NCBI GenBank assembly: GCA_963773685.1
Contig: CAVZBY010000005.1
Span: forward strand, 186,001 to 250,000
Source: JALHVH01 sp963773685
GTDB lineage: Bacteria > Acidobacteriota > Aminicenantia > Aminicenantales > Saccharicenantaceae
DNA length: 64,000 nt
Direction: 5' to 3'
Shown here piece by piece: positions 8,560 through 17,890 of the stretch. The number at the start of each line of letters is the position of its first letter. The first letter of the stretch is position 1. The position numbers and the translations under genes are program-made. Under the pieces are notes generated by a model. That model was not told the DNA's origin and did not search any database. It saw only the letters and a program-made list of their open reading frames with translations.

Positions 8560-10590
8560 TCACTCGCGGGAGAGTAGCTCGTCTGCGAGCGGACCGGCTT
8601 CATAGATTTTCCTCAGTGCCTCCAGGATCCCGCGAGAATCGACGAGGATCGATCGTGCCCGCGTCCCGTCATAGCCAAATCGGTTGGCCAGGGCGGCGGG
8701 ATTGATGTCGAAGAGCAATCCCACCAATTCCCCTTTCGTATTGATGCATGGAGATCCGGAATTTCCCCCGAAGGCATCTGCGGTGGTCACGAAATTGAGC
8801 CCTACGCGAAGATCGATGGAAGACTTCTTTTCAAGGAACCGGGGCGACAATTCGTAGGGTGGCTTATTGCCTGACGATTCGGCTCTCTTATAAAGGTTCC
8901 CGTACGTCGTACGGAACGGTATCTTTTTCCCGGATAGATCTGATAGGCCCTTAACCGTCCCGTAGGACAGCCTTAGGAAGCCGTTCGCGTCAGGCGGCGG
9001 CATAGTCTCTCCGCGAAATTTCAACCAGGCCTTTATGATCAGCCCGCCATTTTTTTCTTCGATGGAAAGGTACTCCTTTTCGTACCGGGACCGAAGTGCC
9101 TTAGCGATGGGTTCGAGAAAGAACGCGAGTTTGATCATAGGATCATTAGATTGTTGGACCGCGTCCTGGCCTCCGTTCACCAGCCTCCGGAGAGCTGCCG
9201 GGTCCTTGAGCTGTGTATCGGCGATGAGTTCTTTTGCCGTGTCCTCAGCCGTGCGCCCCCCGAGCAGCCACCTGACCTCGACCATGTCGGGGAAATCCTT
9301 GTTCAGTTGCTCGAGGCTGCTCGTCAAGGTCAAGATCTCCAGGGCGTCGTCGAACGGTTTGGGGAGTTCGATCGCTCGAGGATCGGGAGGGTACTCTCCT
9401 GAGGCCTGACGGATGATCGTCCTCGCCAGGCGGAAGTAGGCGGTGTCGAAGCCGAGTCCGTTCACGAAATAGGCGTATTTGGCAAGAAAGGAGGAATAAT
9501 TCTTCTGGGCCTCCGCGATCTCGTCCCAGGCCCCGCCGACTTCCTTCACGAGGTCGGGGTCTTGCTTTATCCATTCGCGCAGGTCGTTCTCCGCTTCTGC
9601 CCTTTTTTTCAAGAAGCCGGGGTCCTTAAGGCCTGAAAGATAGCCCTGCGCTGCTTTGAGGCCATTCTCCAGCCCCCAGACCCGGATCGAGGCCAGCCGG
9701 GCTTCCTCCGGCCCTCTGCTCCCGTAGACGTGGAGAAGAGCCCTTTTCCTCTGCCGCCAGGAGATATCCCAAGGGAAATTCACGTCTCTCAGAAACTCGA
9801 GTTGGGCGACGGTGAGGAAGCGCGTCGTTCCCGACGGCGTGCCCGACAGGAAGACCAGTTCGCCCTCCTTGGGGCCCTTTGGGCTCCACCTCAGGTATTC
9901 GGGAGTTTCGAGCGGCTTGTCGTTTTCCCAGACCCGGAAAAGACAGATGTCCAGGCAATATCGGGGGTAGTCGAAATTGTCGTTGTCGCCTCCGAAAAAG
10001 GCGATCGATTCCTCCGGGGAAAAGACGAGGCGGATATCGGAATAGACCTTGTATCTATAGAGATGGAAGAGGTTGCCCGCGTAAAGGTTGACCACCGATC
10101 CCCTCGTCTCCTTCGCTTCTGAAGCGGAGGCCTCCATCTGGGCGATCTTGTCTTTCTTAGCTTTGGCCGAGTCGTCGCCGGACATGCCCGGGCGGGCAGA
10201 TTCCAAGACCTGGGCAGTGACATCCTCGATGCCCTGCAGGACGAGGAGTTCCATATTGGGACATTTGAGCTCTTCTTCTAGAGTACTGGCGTAGAAGCCT
10301 GATCTCAGGATATCACGGTCCTTTGTGCTGAGCTCCAAGAGGACGGGGGTGCCGTGATGGACCGATAGGACGAGGCCGTGCGGAGAGACGAATGCAGACG
10401 AACCGTCCAGGTTCGTCGACGAGAGCTGAAAATGGGTCAGCCATTGGGGCGTAACGGAAAAGCCGTATCTTTGTTTGATGGTTTGGATCGGCGGCTTATT
10501 GAGAAGCCAAAACCCTTCATCGGTGGCGGCGAACCCTGGTAGAACGAGCAGAAGGAAGAGCGGGAACAAGAATCCTTTCGATCGTTTCAC
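8560..10590 (-). CDS. S46 family dipeptidyl peptidase (DPP7/DPP11-like)
   Basis: The 676-residue exported serine peptidase starts at a GTG with AAGGAGG 6 bp upstream and has a signal peptide (residues 1-22). The chymotrypsin-like catalytic triad is visible: His in LVLSVHHG (78-79), Asp in FFGGDNDNFDYPRY (about 202) and Ser in FGGNSGSP (about 618). An alpha-helical cap separates the halves, as in DPP7 and DPP11. These enzymes remove dipeptides from the N termini of oligopeptides in the periplasm. Upstream by 37 bp in the same direction is an M28-like aminopeptidase, so the two form an operon that diverges from the regulator, receptor and amidohydrolase genes. Confidence 0.92.
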   Translation of the reverse strand: MKRSKGFLFPLFLLLVLPGFAATDEGFWLLNKPPIQTIKQRYGFSVTPQWLTHFQLSSTNLDGSSAFVSPHGLVLSVHHGTPVLLELSTKDRDILRSGFYASTLEEELKCPNMELLVLQGIEDVTAQVLESARPGMSGDDSAKAKKDKIAQMEASASEAKETRGSVVNLYAGNLFHLYRYKVYSDIRLVFSPEESIAFFGGDNDNFDYPRYCLDICLFRVWENDKPLETPEYLRWSPKGPKEGELVFLSGTPSGTTRFLTVAQLEFLRDVNFPWDISWRQRKRALLHVYGSRGPEEARLASIRVWGLENGLKAAQGYLSGLKDPGFLKKRAEAENDLREWIKQDPDLVKEVGGAWDEIAEAQKNYSSFLAKYAYFVNGLGFDTAYFRLARTIIRQASGEYPPDPRAIELPKPFDDALEILTLTSSLEQLNKDFPDMVEVRWLLGGRTAEDTAKELIADTQLKDPAALRRLVNGGQDAVQQSNDPMIKLAFFLEPIAKALRSRYEKEYLSIEEKNGGLIIKAWLKFRGETMPPPDANGFLRLSYGTVKGLSDLSGKKIPFRTTYGNLYKRAESSGNKPPYELSPRFLEKKSSIDLRVGLNFVTTADAFGGNSGSPCINTKGELVGLLFDINPAALANRFGYDGTRARSILVDSRGILEALRKIYEAGPLADELLSRE

Positions 10591-10627
10591 GGAGCCTCCT
10601 TTTGAGCGAGAAGCGTGGCCGATCTCG

Positions 10628-12814
10628 TCACCGTTTCTTGATGGAAATGACCCGGGCGTCGTTGAGGAGGCGGACGTATTCCGCCGTCTCCTCCAGGCTC
10701 AACGAGTGGCTGGCCGCGTAGTCCCCGCTCCAGAGCTCGGCCCGGACGGCCTCGCAAATATCGAGGACGGACCTCTTCCCATCAATGAAGTTGAGGGTTT
10801 CGTAGTACCCGGCTGACCCATAGGCGAAATAGTGAAGGATCTTCGGGTATTTCTTCAGGTAACCGGGTCCCAGAATATCTTCGAAGTAGGTGTCGAAATA
10901 GCCTGGGCTTCCCTTGATCTCCGGGTTCGGGACGGGGATGACGGATGCCCAGGGGGAATCCGGTGTGCTGGGGGGCCCTTTCAGAGGGCGGACGTTGAGC
11001 TTCCGGCAAACCGCCTCATAGCGCTTCGTCAGCTCCGGCAGGCTTGAAGCGGTGCAGGCCTCCACCGCTCTCCGATCATCGGTGAACCGCTCGTCAAGGG
11101 AGCCGTCGAATGCGGCGCTGTCCCGAAGGGCTGTTAACCCTTTTTGTTCTGTTTCTGCGCGCCATCGAAGCAGGAGGATTCCTTGACGATAGCTTTCATG
11201 AATGGCCTCGGGGCCGGCGCTTTCGATGAGGGCCTCTGCCTTCAGGAGGTCCCGCGCCAGCCGGTTCTTCGCCTGGCATATGTTTTCGTTCAATAAATAA
11301 GAGGCCGTTTTCGGTCCCATTCCGGCATAGGCATAGGCGATGATCGCGCCCAGGTATGAGACCCTCTGAAGGGTCGTCGGATCAATGTATTCGAGGACGT
11401 CGAGTTGGTTATGCCTGGGCGGGATGGGGAAATCGAAGAAGCGAAGGGAAGGGATGTTCAACGACGTCGTGTTTGCCGTGTATTCGTCCGAGCCCCCGTC
11501 GTAGGGGAGAAGGGTCGCTTGGTACATGTTCCGGCTCCCCTCCGGCGCGACTAGAAACCCTAACTTGTTGCCCTCGAGGAAGGTCCGGGAGAGCTTCCGG
11601 TTGAAAGAATCGAGCAAACTCTCTGCAATTCCGCTCAGCGGGCCAGGAAGGGATGCAGGAGGAAGGACGACATAAAAGAAGGAGGGGTACTTTAACTGAT
11701 TGAGGCCGACGCAATCGAGGTTTATCCCCGCCTTGATTTTCCCGATCTTCTCCGGGTGCCGGCAGAGATACATGTTGAGCCCTGACATGTGAGGCATCCA
11801 GAGAAAGCGAATCGTTCGCGAGGGCCGGGGAAGGATGCCCTTCTCGACGAGGACGGAGAGGGCTCTGGCGACCTCGAGGACCGTTGCGTTGGCCCCCGCG
11901 TTATCATGGGCCCCGGGCTTGGGATGATCGAGGTGGGAATAGAGGATGAATTCTTCGTCCGGAGCCGTCGAGCCGGTGATAGCCGCCGTAAGGAGGTCGA
12001 ATGTCCCGTCCGGAATGATATCGGCGTCGATCTCCGCCGAAACGATGACCTTTTCTCCCTTCTTCAGCAAGTCCTTAAGGAACGCACCCCGGTTCGCCGA
12101 AAGGCTGAAGCCAAATGTCGATCTGGCGTTGCCGTCCCGGCTTGAGGGGAGGATCCGGGTCCAATAGACGCCGTCTGATTCCAGGCTCTTGGCGGGAAAC
12201 GGGTAATACAGAATGGTCCCTAGCGCCCCGAACCCATGAACGGCCAGCTCATGGACCTCTTCGTGGCTCCCTCCCTCCGAAAGGACGATTTTTCCACGGA
12301 CGTCCAGCCCTTCATAGTCTTTAGCCGAATCCCCTTTACCAACGAAGACTAGCGCGGCCTCCGTCCGGGTCGATCTGCTGTGATCGGCGACCGTGCAAGA
12401 AGCGTTTTCATAGTCAGATATGAGCATCGGGTACGGATCGACGAGCCGGAGGGAGCCACGGCGGCATTCCCAGGGAAGGTAGCCCCCGGGCGATTGCATC
12501 CAGAAGGTCTCCCGGCCCGTTCGGATGGGCACTCTCTCGATCGATATGTCGCTCAAGCCATATTCGCGCGACTTACCGGCCAGATAGGCGATGGCCTCCG
12601 CGTAGTCCCGCGATCCCCAGCGCCGATCCAATCCGCTCAGTTTTCGAACATGCTCGAAGCAGATGCTTCCAGAGACCTCGTCTTCGATCCGCTTGAAAGA
12701 TTCCTGGCCCGGAAAGACCGTCCGCTCCTCACCTGCGGGAGTGGACCAGCTAGGCGGCAGGGCCAGCAGGATGCCCGTGAGGATGAACGCCCCGACCGAG
12801 ATTGCTTTATTCAT
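10628..12814 (-). CDS. Secreted M28-like (DUF4910-type) aminopeptidase with altered active site
   Basis: The protein has 728 residues, starting at the ATG at 12814 (GGAG 7 bp upstream), with a signal peptide to about residue 30. A protease-associated insert (LDVRGKIVLSEGG) lies inside an M28-type zinc aminopeptidase domain. Visible ligands are His in YSHLDHPKPG, Asp in GAHDNAGAN and Asp in NLDCVG. The position that normally carries catalytic Glu (xPExSG) reads MPHMSG here, so activity may be reduced or changed. The C-terminal 70 residues (NFIDGKRSVLDICEAV to LLNDARVISI) form a small winged-helix-like domain common in this family. It is the first gene of the leftward operon. Confidence 0.8.
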   Translation of the reverse strand: MNKAISVGAFILTGILLALPPSWSTPAGEERTVFPGQESFKRIEDEVSGSICFEHVRKLSGLDRRWGSRDYAEAIAYLAGKSREYGLSDISIERVPIRTGRETFWMQSPGGYLPWECRRGSLRLVDPYPMLISDYENASCTVADHSRSTRTEAALVFVGKGDSAKDYEGLDVRGKIVLSEGGSHEEVHELAVHGFGALGTILYYPFPAKSLESDGVYWTRILPSSRDGNARSTFGFSLSANRGAFLKDLLKKGEKVIVSAEIDADIIPDGTFDLLTAAITGSTAPDEEFILYSHLDHPKPGAHDNAGANATVLEVARALSVLVEKGILPRPSRTIRFLWMPHMSGLNMYLCRHPEKIGKIKAGINLDCVGLNQLKYPSFFYVVLPPASLPGPLSGIAESLLDSFNRKLSRTFLEGNKLGFLVAPEGSRNMYQATLLPYDGGSDEYTANTTSLNIPSLRFFDFPIPPRHNQLDVLEYIDPTTLQRVSYLGAIIAYAYAGMGPKTASYLLNENICQAKNRLARDLLKAEALIESAGPEAIHESYRQGILLLRWRAETEQKGLTALRDSAAFDGSLDERFTDDRRAVEACTASSLPELTKRYEAVCRKLNVRPLKGPPSTPDSPWASVIPVPNPEIKGSPGYFDTYFEDILGPGYLKKYPKILHYFAYGSAGYYETLNFIDGKRSVLDICEAVRAELWSGDYAASHSLSLEETAEYVRLLNDARVISIKKR

Positions 12815-12833
12815 GTTGGACTCCAAAAAGGTC

Positions 12834-12860
12834 TTGACAATAATAATTTCTTATTATAAT
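12834..12860 (+). promoter_or_regulatory. Divergent promoter with shared palindromic -10
   Basis: On the plus strand TTGACA (12834-12839) and TATAAT (12855-12860) have a short 15-bp spacer. The -10 lies inside the perfect 12-bp palindrome TTATTATAATAA (12851-12862), so the minus strand also presents a TATAAT. A minus-strand -35, CTGGCA, lies about 18 bp away inside the adjacent repeats. This arrangement would couple the peptidase operon to the regulator gene. Confidence 0.6.
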
Positions 12861-12867
12861 AAACATT

Positions 12868-12897
12868 TATCAAGAATGCCAGTATCAAGAATGCCAG
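12868..12897 (+). repeat. Tandem 15-bp repeat, operator candidate
   Basis: Two perfect head-to-tail copies of TATCAAGAATGCCAG lie at 12868-12882 and 12883-12897, between the shared -10 palindrome and the start of the regulator gene. The position fits autoregulation by the YheO-like protein. Confidence 0.6.
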
Positions 12898-12925
12898 CGT
12901 CCATATGATGACACAAGGACGGAGA

Positions 12926-13618
12926 ATGCATCCGATTCTCAAACTCTTCTGCCCAGTCGTCGACTGCATCGCCGATCTTTTCGGCTCCAACTGCGAGGTC
13001 GTCCTCCATGATATCACGCAGCCGGAAAAATCCATCGTCAAAATCCGTAATGGCCAAGTCACGGGCCGAAAAGTCGGGGACTCCCTGACCGACCTTGGAT
13101 TGAAGATGATTAAGGACGCGGAAATGGGCCTGGAAACGACTGGTAACTATAATCCGCGGACCCGGAACGGGCGCCTGCTGAAATCGAATGCCATCACCAT
13201 CAAGGACGCCAAAGGGGCGCTGATCGGGATTCTTTGCATCAACCTGGACGCCACCCGGATGCAGGGGGTCCAGAACGTTCTCCGGAAGATCAGCAGCGAG
13301 ATTGGGGACTTTGTCTTGATCCCGGAGAAACCCGGCGCCGCCACTACCAGAGAAGAGCACTTCGAGAAGGATCTCCTGCCCATGTTGCAGGAGATCATTG
13401 ATAAAACGGTCAAGGGGCTTGCGAAGAGCCCGGATTCCCTCTCGCCCAAGGACCGCCAGGAGATCATCGGGGCCATGGACGATAAGGGAATCTTCTTCAT
13501 GAAGAACTCGGTCCATTGGGTAGCCGATTCTCTCGGCATCTCGATGCCGTCGGTCTATAGATATCTGGAAAAGGCGAGGCGAAACCGGCGGAAAGCGAAG
13601 GACGATGGGATCTATTGA
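12926..13618 (+). CDS. YheO/DauR-like PAS-HTH transcriptional regulator
   Basis: The product has 230 residues from the ATG at 12926 (AAGGA 6-7 bp upstream); an earlier ATG at 12905 is possible. Residues 1-115 form the YheO-like PAS domain: ILKLFCPVVDCIADLFG, CEVVLHDI and GILCINLDAT. The C terminus (SPKDRQEIIGAMDDKGIFF to SVYRYLEKAR) is the HTH_22 DNA-binding domain. In Pseudomonas the relative DauR controls D-arginine catabolism together with an ornithine-cyclodeaminase-family enzyme. Here the gene sits between divergent peptidase operons and reads towards the TonB receptor, so it probably controls the whole peptide-use locus. Confidence 0.88.
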   Translation: MHPILKLFCPVVDCIADLFGSNCEVVLHDITQPEKSIVKIRNGQVTGRKVGDSLTDLGLKMIKDAEMGLETTGNYNPRTRNGRLLKSNAITIKDAKGALIGILCINLDATRMQGVQNVLRKISSEIGDFVLIPEKPGAATTREEHFEKDLLPMLQEIIDKTVKGLAKSPDSLSPKDRQEIIGAMDDKGIFFMKNSVHWVADSLGISMPSVYRYLEKARRNRRKAKDDGIY

Positions 13619-13787
13619 TGGAGACGGAGAGTTCTGCGAGGGAACGTCATGCCCATCCGGGGCGATGTGATCCGGGATTGCCCTGGAAAAAGGAGGCCGC
13701 ATTTCGCGATCGAATCTTTGGGATCGTCGTCGTGAGGGACATAAGGATGAATGCAGAGGGCATTATGAAAGAAGGAGGGATCCAGAA

Positions 13788-16421
13788 ATGAAGAAGAGTT
13801 TGATTTCGACCATCGTCATCATCCTGGTTTTTGCTTTGGGCGCTTTCGCTCAAATGCAGAACGGGAATATCATCGGGAAGGTCTCGGACAAGGCGGGCGA
13901 AAGCCTGCCGGGAGCTTCTCTTTCGATCTCGGGGCCCAGCCTGATCCAGGGATCAATGACCGCTGTATCGAACGACAAGGGGGCCTTCCGATTCTTCAAC
14001 ATTCCCCCCGGGACCTATGTCCTGGCGGCGGAGCTGACGGGCTTTCAGAAGGTCCAAAGGACGGGGATAAGGGTCCTCGTCGGCGAGACGGTGACCGCTG
14101 ATGTCATGATGACAGAAGGCACGATCGAACAACTGATCACGGTCACGGCTCCGCCGCCCAGTATCGACGTCAAGAGGTCCGAGGTTTCGACCGTCCTGTC
14201 GTCGGAGATCCTTCGAAGCCTGCCCTTGAGGTCCTATGACCTGGGGATGCTTGACCTGGCGCCGGGCGTTGCGGACCGGGCGGCCCAAGGAAGCGGTGCG
14301 ACTTCGGGTCAGTTCCAGGTCGATGGTCAGAACGTCACGGGCCAGTGGTATGGCACAATGACCACGGAAATCCCCCCCGATCTCATCGAGGAAAGCGAGG
14401 TCATCTCAGCGGGAGGCAACGCAGAGGCCGGGGAATATACCGGGGCGATGATCAATGTGATCACCAAGAACGGAGGCAATTCGTTTAAGGGCGAGTTGAA
14501 CTTTTACTTCTTCAACAACAAGCTGGTTAATTATCGCAAGAACGAGGTTTCTCCTCCCGCGACCCACCTGGACGCCAGCGCCCTATTGGGCGGCCCGATC
14601 ATCAAGAACAGGCTTTGGTTCCTCGTGACAGGGGCCTTCCGGCGCGATAAAACCCAAGATCCGGCCTTTTCGAACGAGGAAGCGACCCTCGTGACACGGC
14701 CTAATCTCTATGCGAAGGTCAACTACCTGATCAATGATAAGAACAAGGGTTTTGTATCCTTCCAATACAATCGGCCGAAAACCCGCTACGGCGTCAATCA
14801 GTATACACCCCCGACGGCCCTGGGAAGGGATCTCATTACGGAACACCTAGCGAACATCCAGCACCAGATGATCTTGAGCGAGAATACGTTCCTGGACTTC
14901 AAGCTCAACTACCGGAAGAATTATGAGGATATGGTCCCCGACAGCATGACGGAATCCATGCGGTACGACCTCGGCACCGGCATGATGGGAGGCGGGTATG
15001 GCGTCGTGGGAGGGGTGGATGGCTGGCGTTTCCGGGCCATGGCGGACCTGACCTATTTCAAGGACAACTGGCTCCTGGGTTCCCACGAATTCAAGATGGG
15101 CTTCACTTATGACCGGTCCAGGGGAACTCACCGTTACGGCTGGATAAATAATACCTATTACCTGGATTATTTCGGCGCCCTCTACATGAAGTATGAGCAG
15201 GACCGAAACGAAATGGGGCCACGCGAATTGCATGAAGCCCAGGCCTATGTACAAGATTCGTGGACCCCTATGGACCGGCTGACCGTAAACCTGGGTCTGA
15301 GGTGGAGCCACACTCTGGCCCGCATCCCCGATCTCACCATCGGCGGAGTATCCTATACCGGAAACAAGAAAGTCTACGATTGGAACAATATTGCGCCTCG
15401 GTTAGGCGCCTCCTATGCCCTGACCAAGGATAATAAAACCATCGTTAGGGCCAGCTATGGCCGATTCTATGATTTCACCGTCTGGCATTTCTTCTCAAGC
15501 TACCTCCCTTACTCCCGCGTCGTCTCTCTTTACATGTATGCGGGTGGGAACTGGATCCTTCTGGACCGGCAAGGTGGTGCGACCAACCAGAAGGTGGATC
15601 CAAATCTCAAAAGACCGTATTCCGATGTCCTGACCGTCGGTGTTCAGCGGGAGCTCTTCCAGAACTTCACGGTCGAGATGAACTATGTTCACAAGTATTT
15701 CGGCGATCAGATCACTGAGGTCAACACAGCCGGTCAATATGTTGAGACGACCGCCACGGATCCCGTGACCGGAAAAACCATGACCGTTTATAACCAGACG
15801 AATCCGGGCCAGAACTACTATGTCAAGACCAATCCGCCCGAGATGAACTACAAGTACGACGGCATCCAGTTCGTTCTCAATAAGAGACAATCCAACAATT
15901 GGTTCATGCAGGCGTCTCTGCACCTCCAGAAATGCGAAGGCCTGGGTAACAACGACCCGTACGCCAGCAAGCAGGCCGCGTATACCGGCCCTTTCAGGGA
16001 TCCCAATAACAAGATTAACGCGTTCGGCCCCGCATCCTCGAACCGGTCCTGGCAGGCCAAGGTTCTGGCCGGCTACTTCTTTAAGCCCCTTGGGATCGAT
16101 ATCTCGGGGATCTATTCATACATGCAGGGACTCCGTTATAGCCGCAAGTTCACGGTGCCCCTGAACCAGGGCTACGTGCAGGTCTATGCTGTAGAGAGGA
16201 GCACGCTTCTAGCCGATTCCATTCAGCAACTGGACATCAGGCTTGAGAAACGGCTGAGGCTGGGCCCAGGGACCATCGGCTTTCTGGTCGACGCCCACAA
16301 TGTCTTCAACAGCGATACGCCCAACAGCATCTCCGACATCCTGGATCTGCAGAAGGAACCTAATGTCTATGGCATACAGGATCCGAGGTATTTCCAGCTA
16401 GGGGTACGCTATATCTTTTGA
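13788..16421 (+). CDS. TonB-dependent receptor with carboxypeptidase-regulatory-like domain
   Basis: The 877-residue outer-membrane protein has an AAGGAGG site and a signal peptide (residues 1-21, ALGAFAQ). Residues 25-110 form a carboxypeptidase-regulatory beta-sandwich (GNIIGKVSDKAGESLPGASL, FRFFNIPPGTYVL). The plug domain follows at about 120-235 (SEVSTVLSSEILRSLPLRSYD, SGQFQVDGQNV, NVITKNGGNSFKG), and then a long beta-barrel. It ends in FQLGVRYIF, with the terminal phenylalanine required for outer-membrane assembly. It resembles the Oar/SusC-like receptors of Acidobacteriota. Its position directly before the amidohydrolase array and next to dipeptidyl peptidases suggests that it imports a peptide or modified amino acid. 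Confidence 0.9.
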   Translation: MKKSLISTIVIILVFALGAFAQMQNGNIIGKVSDKAGESLPGASLSISGPSLIQGSMTAVSNDKGAFRFFNIPPGTYVLAAELTGFQKVQRTGIRVLVGETVTADVMMTEGTIEQLITVTAPPPSIDVKRSEVSTVLSSEILRSLPLRSYDLGMLDLAPGVADRAAQGSGATSGQFQVDGQNVTGQWYGTMTTEIPPDLIEESEVISAGGNAEAGEYTGAMINVITKNGGNSFKGELNFYFFNNKLVNYRKNEVSPPATHLDASALLGGPIIKNRLWFLVTGAFRRDKTQDPAFSNEEATLVTRPNLYAKVNYLINDKNKGFVSFQYNRPKTRYGVNQYTPPTALGRDLITEHLANIQHQMILSENTFLDFKLNYRKNYEDMVPDSMTESMRYDLGTGMMGGGYGVVGGVDGWRFRAMADLTYFKDNWLLGSHEFKMGFTYDRSRGTHRYGWINNTYYLDYFGALYMKYEQDRNEMGPRELHEAQAYVQDSWTPMDRLTVNLGLRWSHTLARIPDLTIGGVSYTGNKKVYDWNNIAPRLGASYALTKDNKTIVRASYGRFYDFTVWHFFSSYLPYSRVVSLYMYAGGNWILLDRQGGATNQKVDPNLKRPYSDVLTVGVQRELFQNFTVEMNYVHKYFGDQITEVNTAGQYVETTATDPVTGKTMTVYNQTNPGQNYYVKTNPPEMNYKYDGIQFVLNKRQSNNWFMQASLHLQKCEGLGNNDPYASKQAAYTGPFRDPNNKINAFGPASSNRSWQAKVLAGYFFKPLGIDISGIYSYMQGLRYSRKFTVPLNQGYVQVYAVERSTLLADSIQQLDIRLEKRLRLGPGTIGFLVDAHNVFNSDTPNSISDILDLQKEPNVYGIQDPRYFQLGVRYIF

Positions 16422-16476
16422 TGACAGATCCGATGGCGGGCCCAAGCGGGACGGCCTGAGGCCTTATCAGACCGAG

Positions 16477-16512
16477 AAGAGGGGCGGGCAAGATCCTGCC
16501 CCTCTTTCCATT
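16477..16512 (+). terminator. Rho-independent-like terminator after the receptor gene
   Basis: The stem AAGAGGGGC (16477-16485) pairs with GCCCCTCTT (16498-16506) and is followed by TTTCCATTT. It lies between the receptor and the first amidohydrolase and may attenuate rather than stop read-through into the array. Confidence 0.65.
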
Positions 16513-16543
16513 TCTAAGTTTTCGGCCTAGAATTCCGGTTGAT

Positions 16544-17890
16544 ATGACGTCTGCAAAGAGCAAGGCGGCTGAATTGCGAAGGATCGTTTTTCTCATAATT
16601 CTGCTGACCTGGGCGTGCCGGGCCTTCGGCCGGGCCGAATCCAGATGCACGTTGGTCAAGAACGCCAGGATATATACTCTCGGAGAGAAGAACATCCTTG
16701 ATCCCGGGATGATCCTCATTTCGGGTGGGAAGATCGAAGGGATTGGTCCGAATCTCGATGCGCCGGTGGACTGCGTCATCCTCGACCTTGGCGGAAAGAC
16801 GATCATCCCCGGGTTGGTGTGCCCTTCTGCCTCCTTGTTTCTCAGGCCCAAGGACGCTCAATACCAAGGAGAGGAATCTCCAGACGCCGATATCCTGGAC
16901 GGGTTAGATCCCTTCGACCCAACGGACGGAGGCCTAGTGAGGAACGGCGTGACCACCGTCCATCTTGGTCTTCGCTCCTATCAAGCCATCGGGGGGCTCG
17001 GGGCCGTCGTCAAGTTGAAAAGAGACGGCCGGGCCCCATTCGAAGTCATCAGGGCAAGGGCCAGCCTGCGTATGCGGCTGGAAAGGCTCCAGGACCGAAA
17101 GACTTCGAACGTCCAGAGGCTTGTACAGTTCGAGGGGATCCGGCGTCTTTTCCTCGACGCCCTGGAGTATCGGAAAATGTGGCTGGCCAACGGGCGAAGA
17201 CCGAAGGATGTGCCGAAGGATGATAAAGGCCCCGAGCCTCCGACACGGAACGAGTCCAAGGAGGTTCTCCTCCAGGTCCTAGATGGGAAAATCCCCCTGC
17301 GTCTAGAGGCCCATCGCCCCGACTCCATCCTAAACGCCCTTAGGCTGGGGGAAGAATTTGGGATCGATATTACACTGGAAGGCTGCGAAAGTTGGCCAGA
17401 CGTTCTGCCGGGCTTGCCGAAAGCCCCGGCACGCTTGCTTTCCAATTTTCTCGCCGATCCTGCGCGCTTTCTCGTCCCGGGAAGGGGGAAGGGGTATGCA
17501 GCCAATCGTCTGAAGGTCGGGGAGGAGGTCCTCTTTTATACGGACGATTTGGGATCCCTTCATGAGGCTCCGACTGCGGAAGATTTCCGCGGATTGAAGG
17601 ACCGGGGGACCACCTTTGTCCTTGTTCCTCTCGACGATCTTCCCTTGTCAGCGGGGGGGATGCGAGATTACGCGGCGCTCATCGTGAGCCGCGGAGTTCC
17701 GGAACTCGAAGCGATGAAGGCTGTCACCATCGACGCCGCGCGAGCGCTGGGCGTCGAAGGAAGGATTGGAAGCCTTGAGAAAGGGAAGGACGCCGATTTC
17801 GTTGTCCTCGATGGTCCCCCCTTGAACACGCTTTCTAGGGTGGAGCAGGTTTATATCGGAGGCACGGTCGTTTGGGAAAGACCGCGATGA
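16544..17890 (+). CDS. Amidohydrolase paralogue 1 of 9, HxH motif lost
   Basis: The 448-residue exported protein has a hydrophobic signal segment at 13-29 (RIVFLIILLTWACRAFG). The amidohydrolase framework is intact: an N-terminal strand pair (LVKNARIYTL), IIPGLV, a barrel and the C-terminal SLEKGKDADFVVLDG. The metal motif that should read HxH after PGLVxA is CPSAS (93-97), so both histidines are gone. One His remains in RLEAHRPDSILNAL. It probably cannot bind two metals in the usual way. The next gene starts inside its stop codon (ATGA). Confidence 0.82.
   Translation: MTSAKSKAAELRRIVFLIILLTWACRAFGRAESRCTLVKNARIYTLGEKNILDPGMILISGGKIEGIGPNLDAPVDCVILDLGGKTIIPGLVCPSASLFLRPKDAQYQGEESPDADILDGLDPFDPTDGGLVRNGVTTVHLGLRSYQAIGGLGAVVKLKRDGRAPFEVIRARASLRMRLERLQDRKTSNVQRLVQFEGIRRLFLDALEYRKMWLANGRRPKDVPKDDKGPEPPTRNESKEVLLQVLDGKIPLRLEAHRPDSILNALRLGEEFGIDITLEGCESWPDVLPGLPKAPARLLSNFLADPARFLVPGRGKGYAANRLKVGEEVLFYTDDLGSLHEAPTAEDFRGLKDRGTTFVLVPLDDLPLSAGGMRDYAALIVSRGVPELEAMKAVTIDAARALGVEGRIGSLEKGKDADFVVLDGPPLNTLSRVEQVYIGGTVVWERPR

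Noticed and set aside
12868..12897. CRISPR-like repeat
   Set aside because: Only two adjacent copies with no spacer; better explained as an operator. No CRISPR array was seen anywhere in the window.
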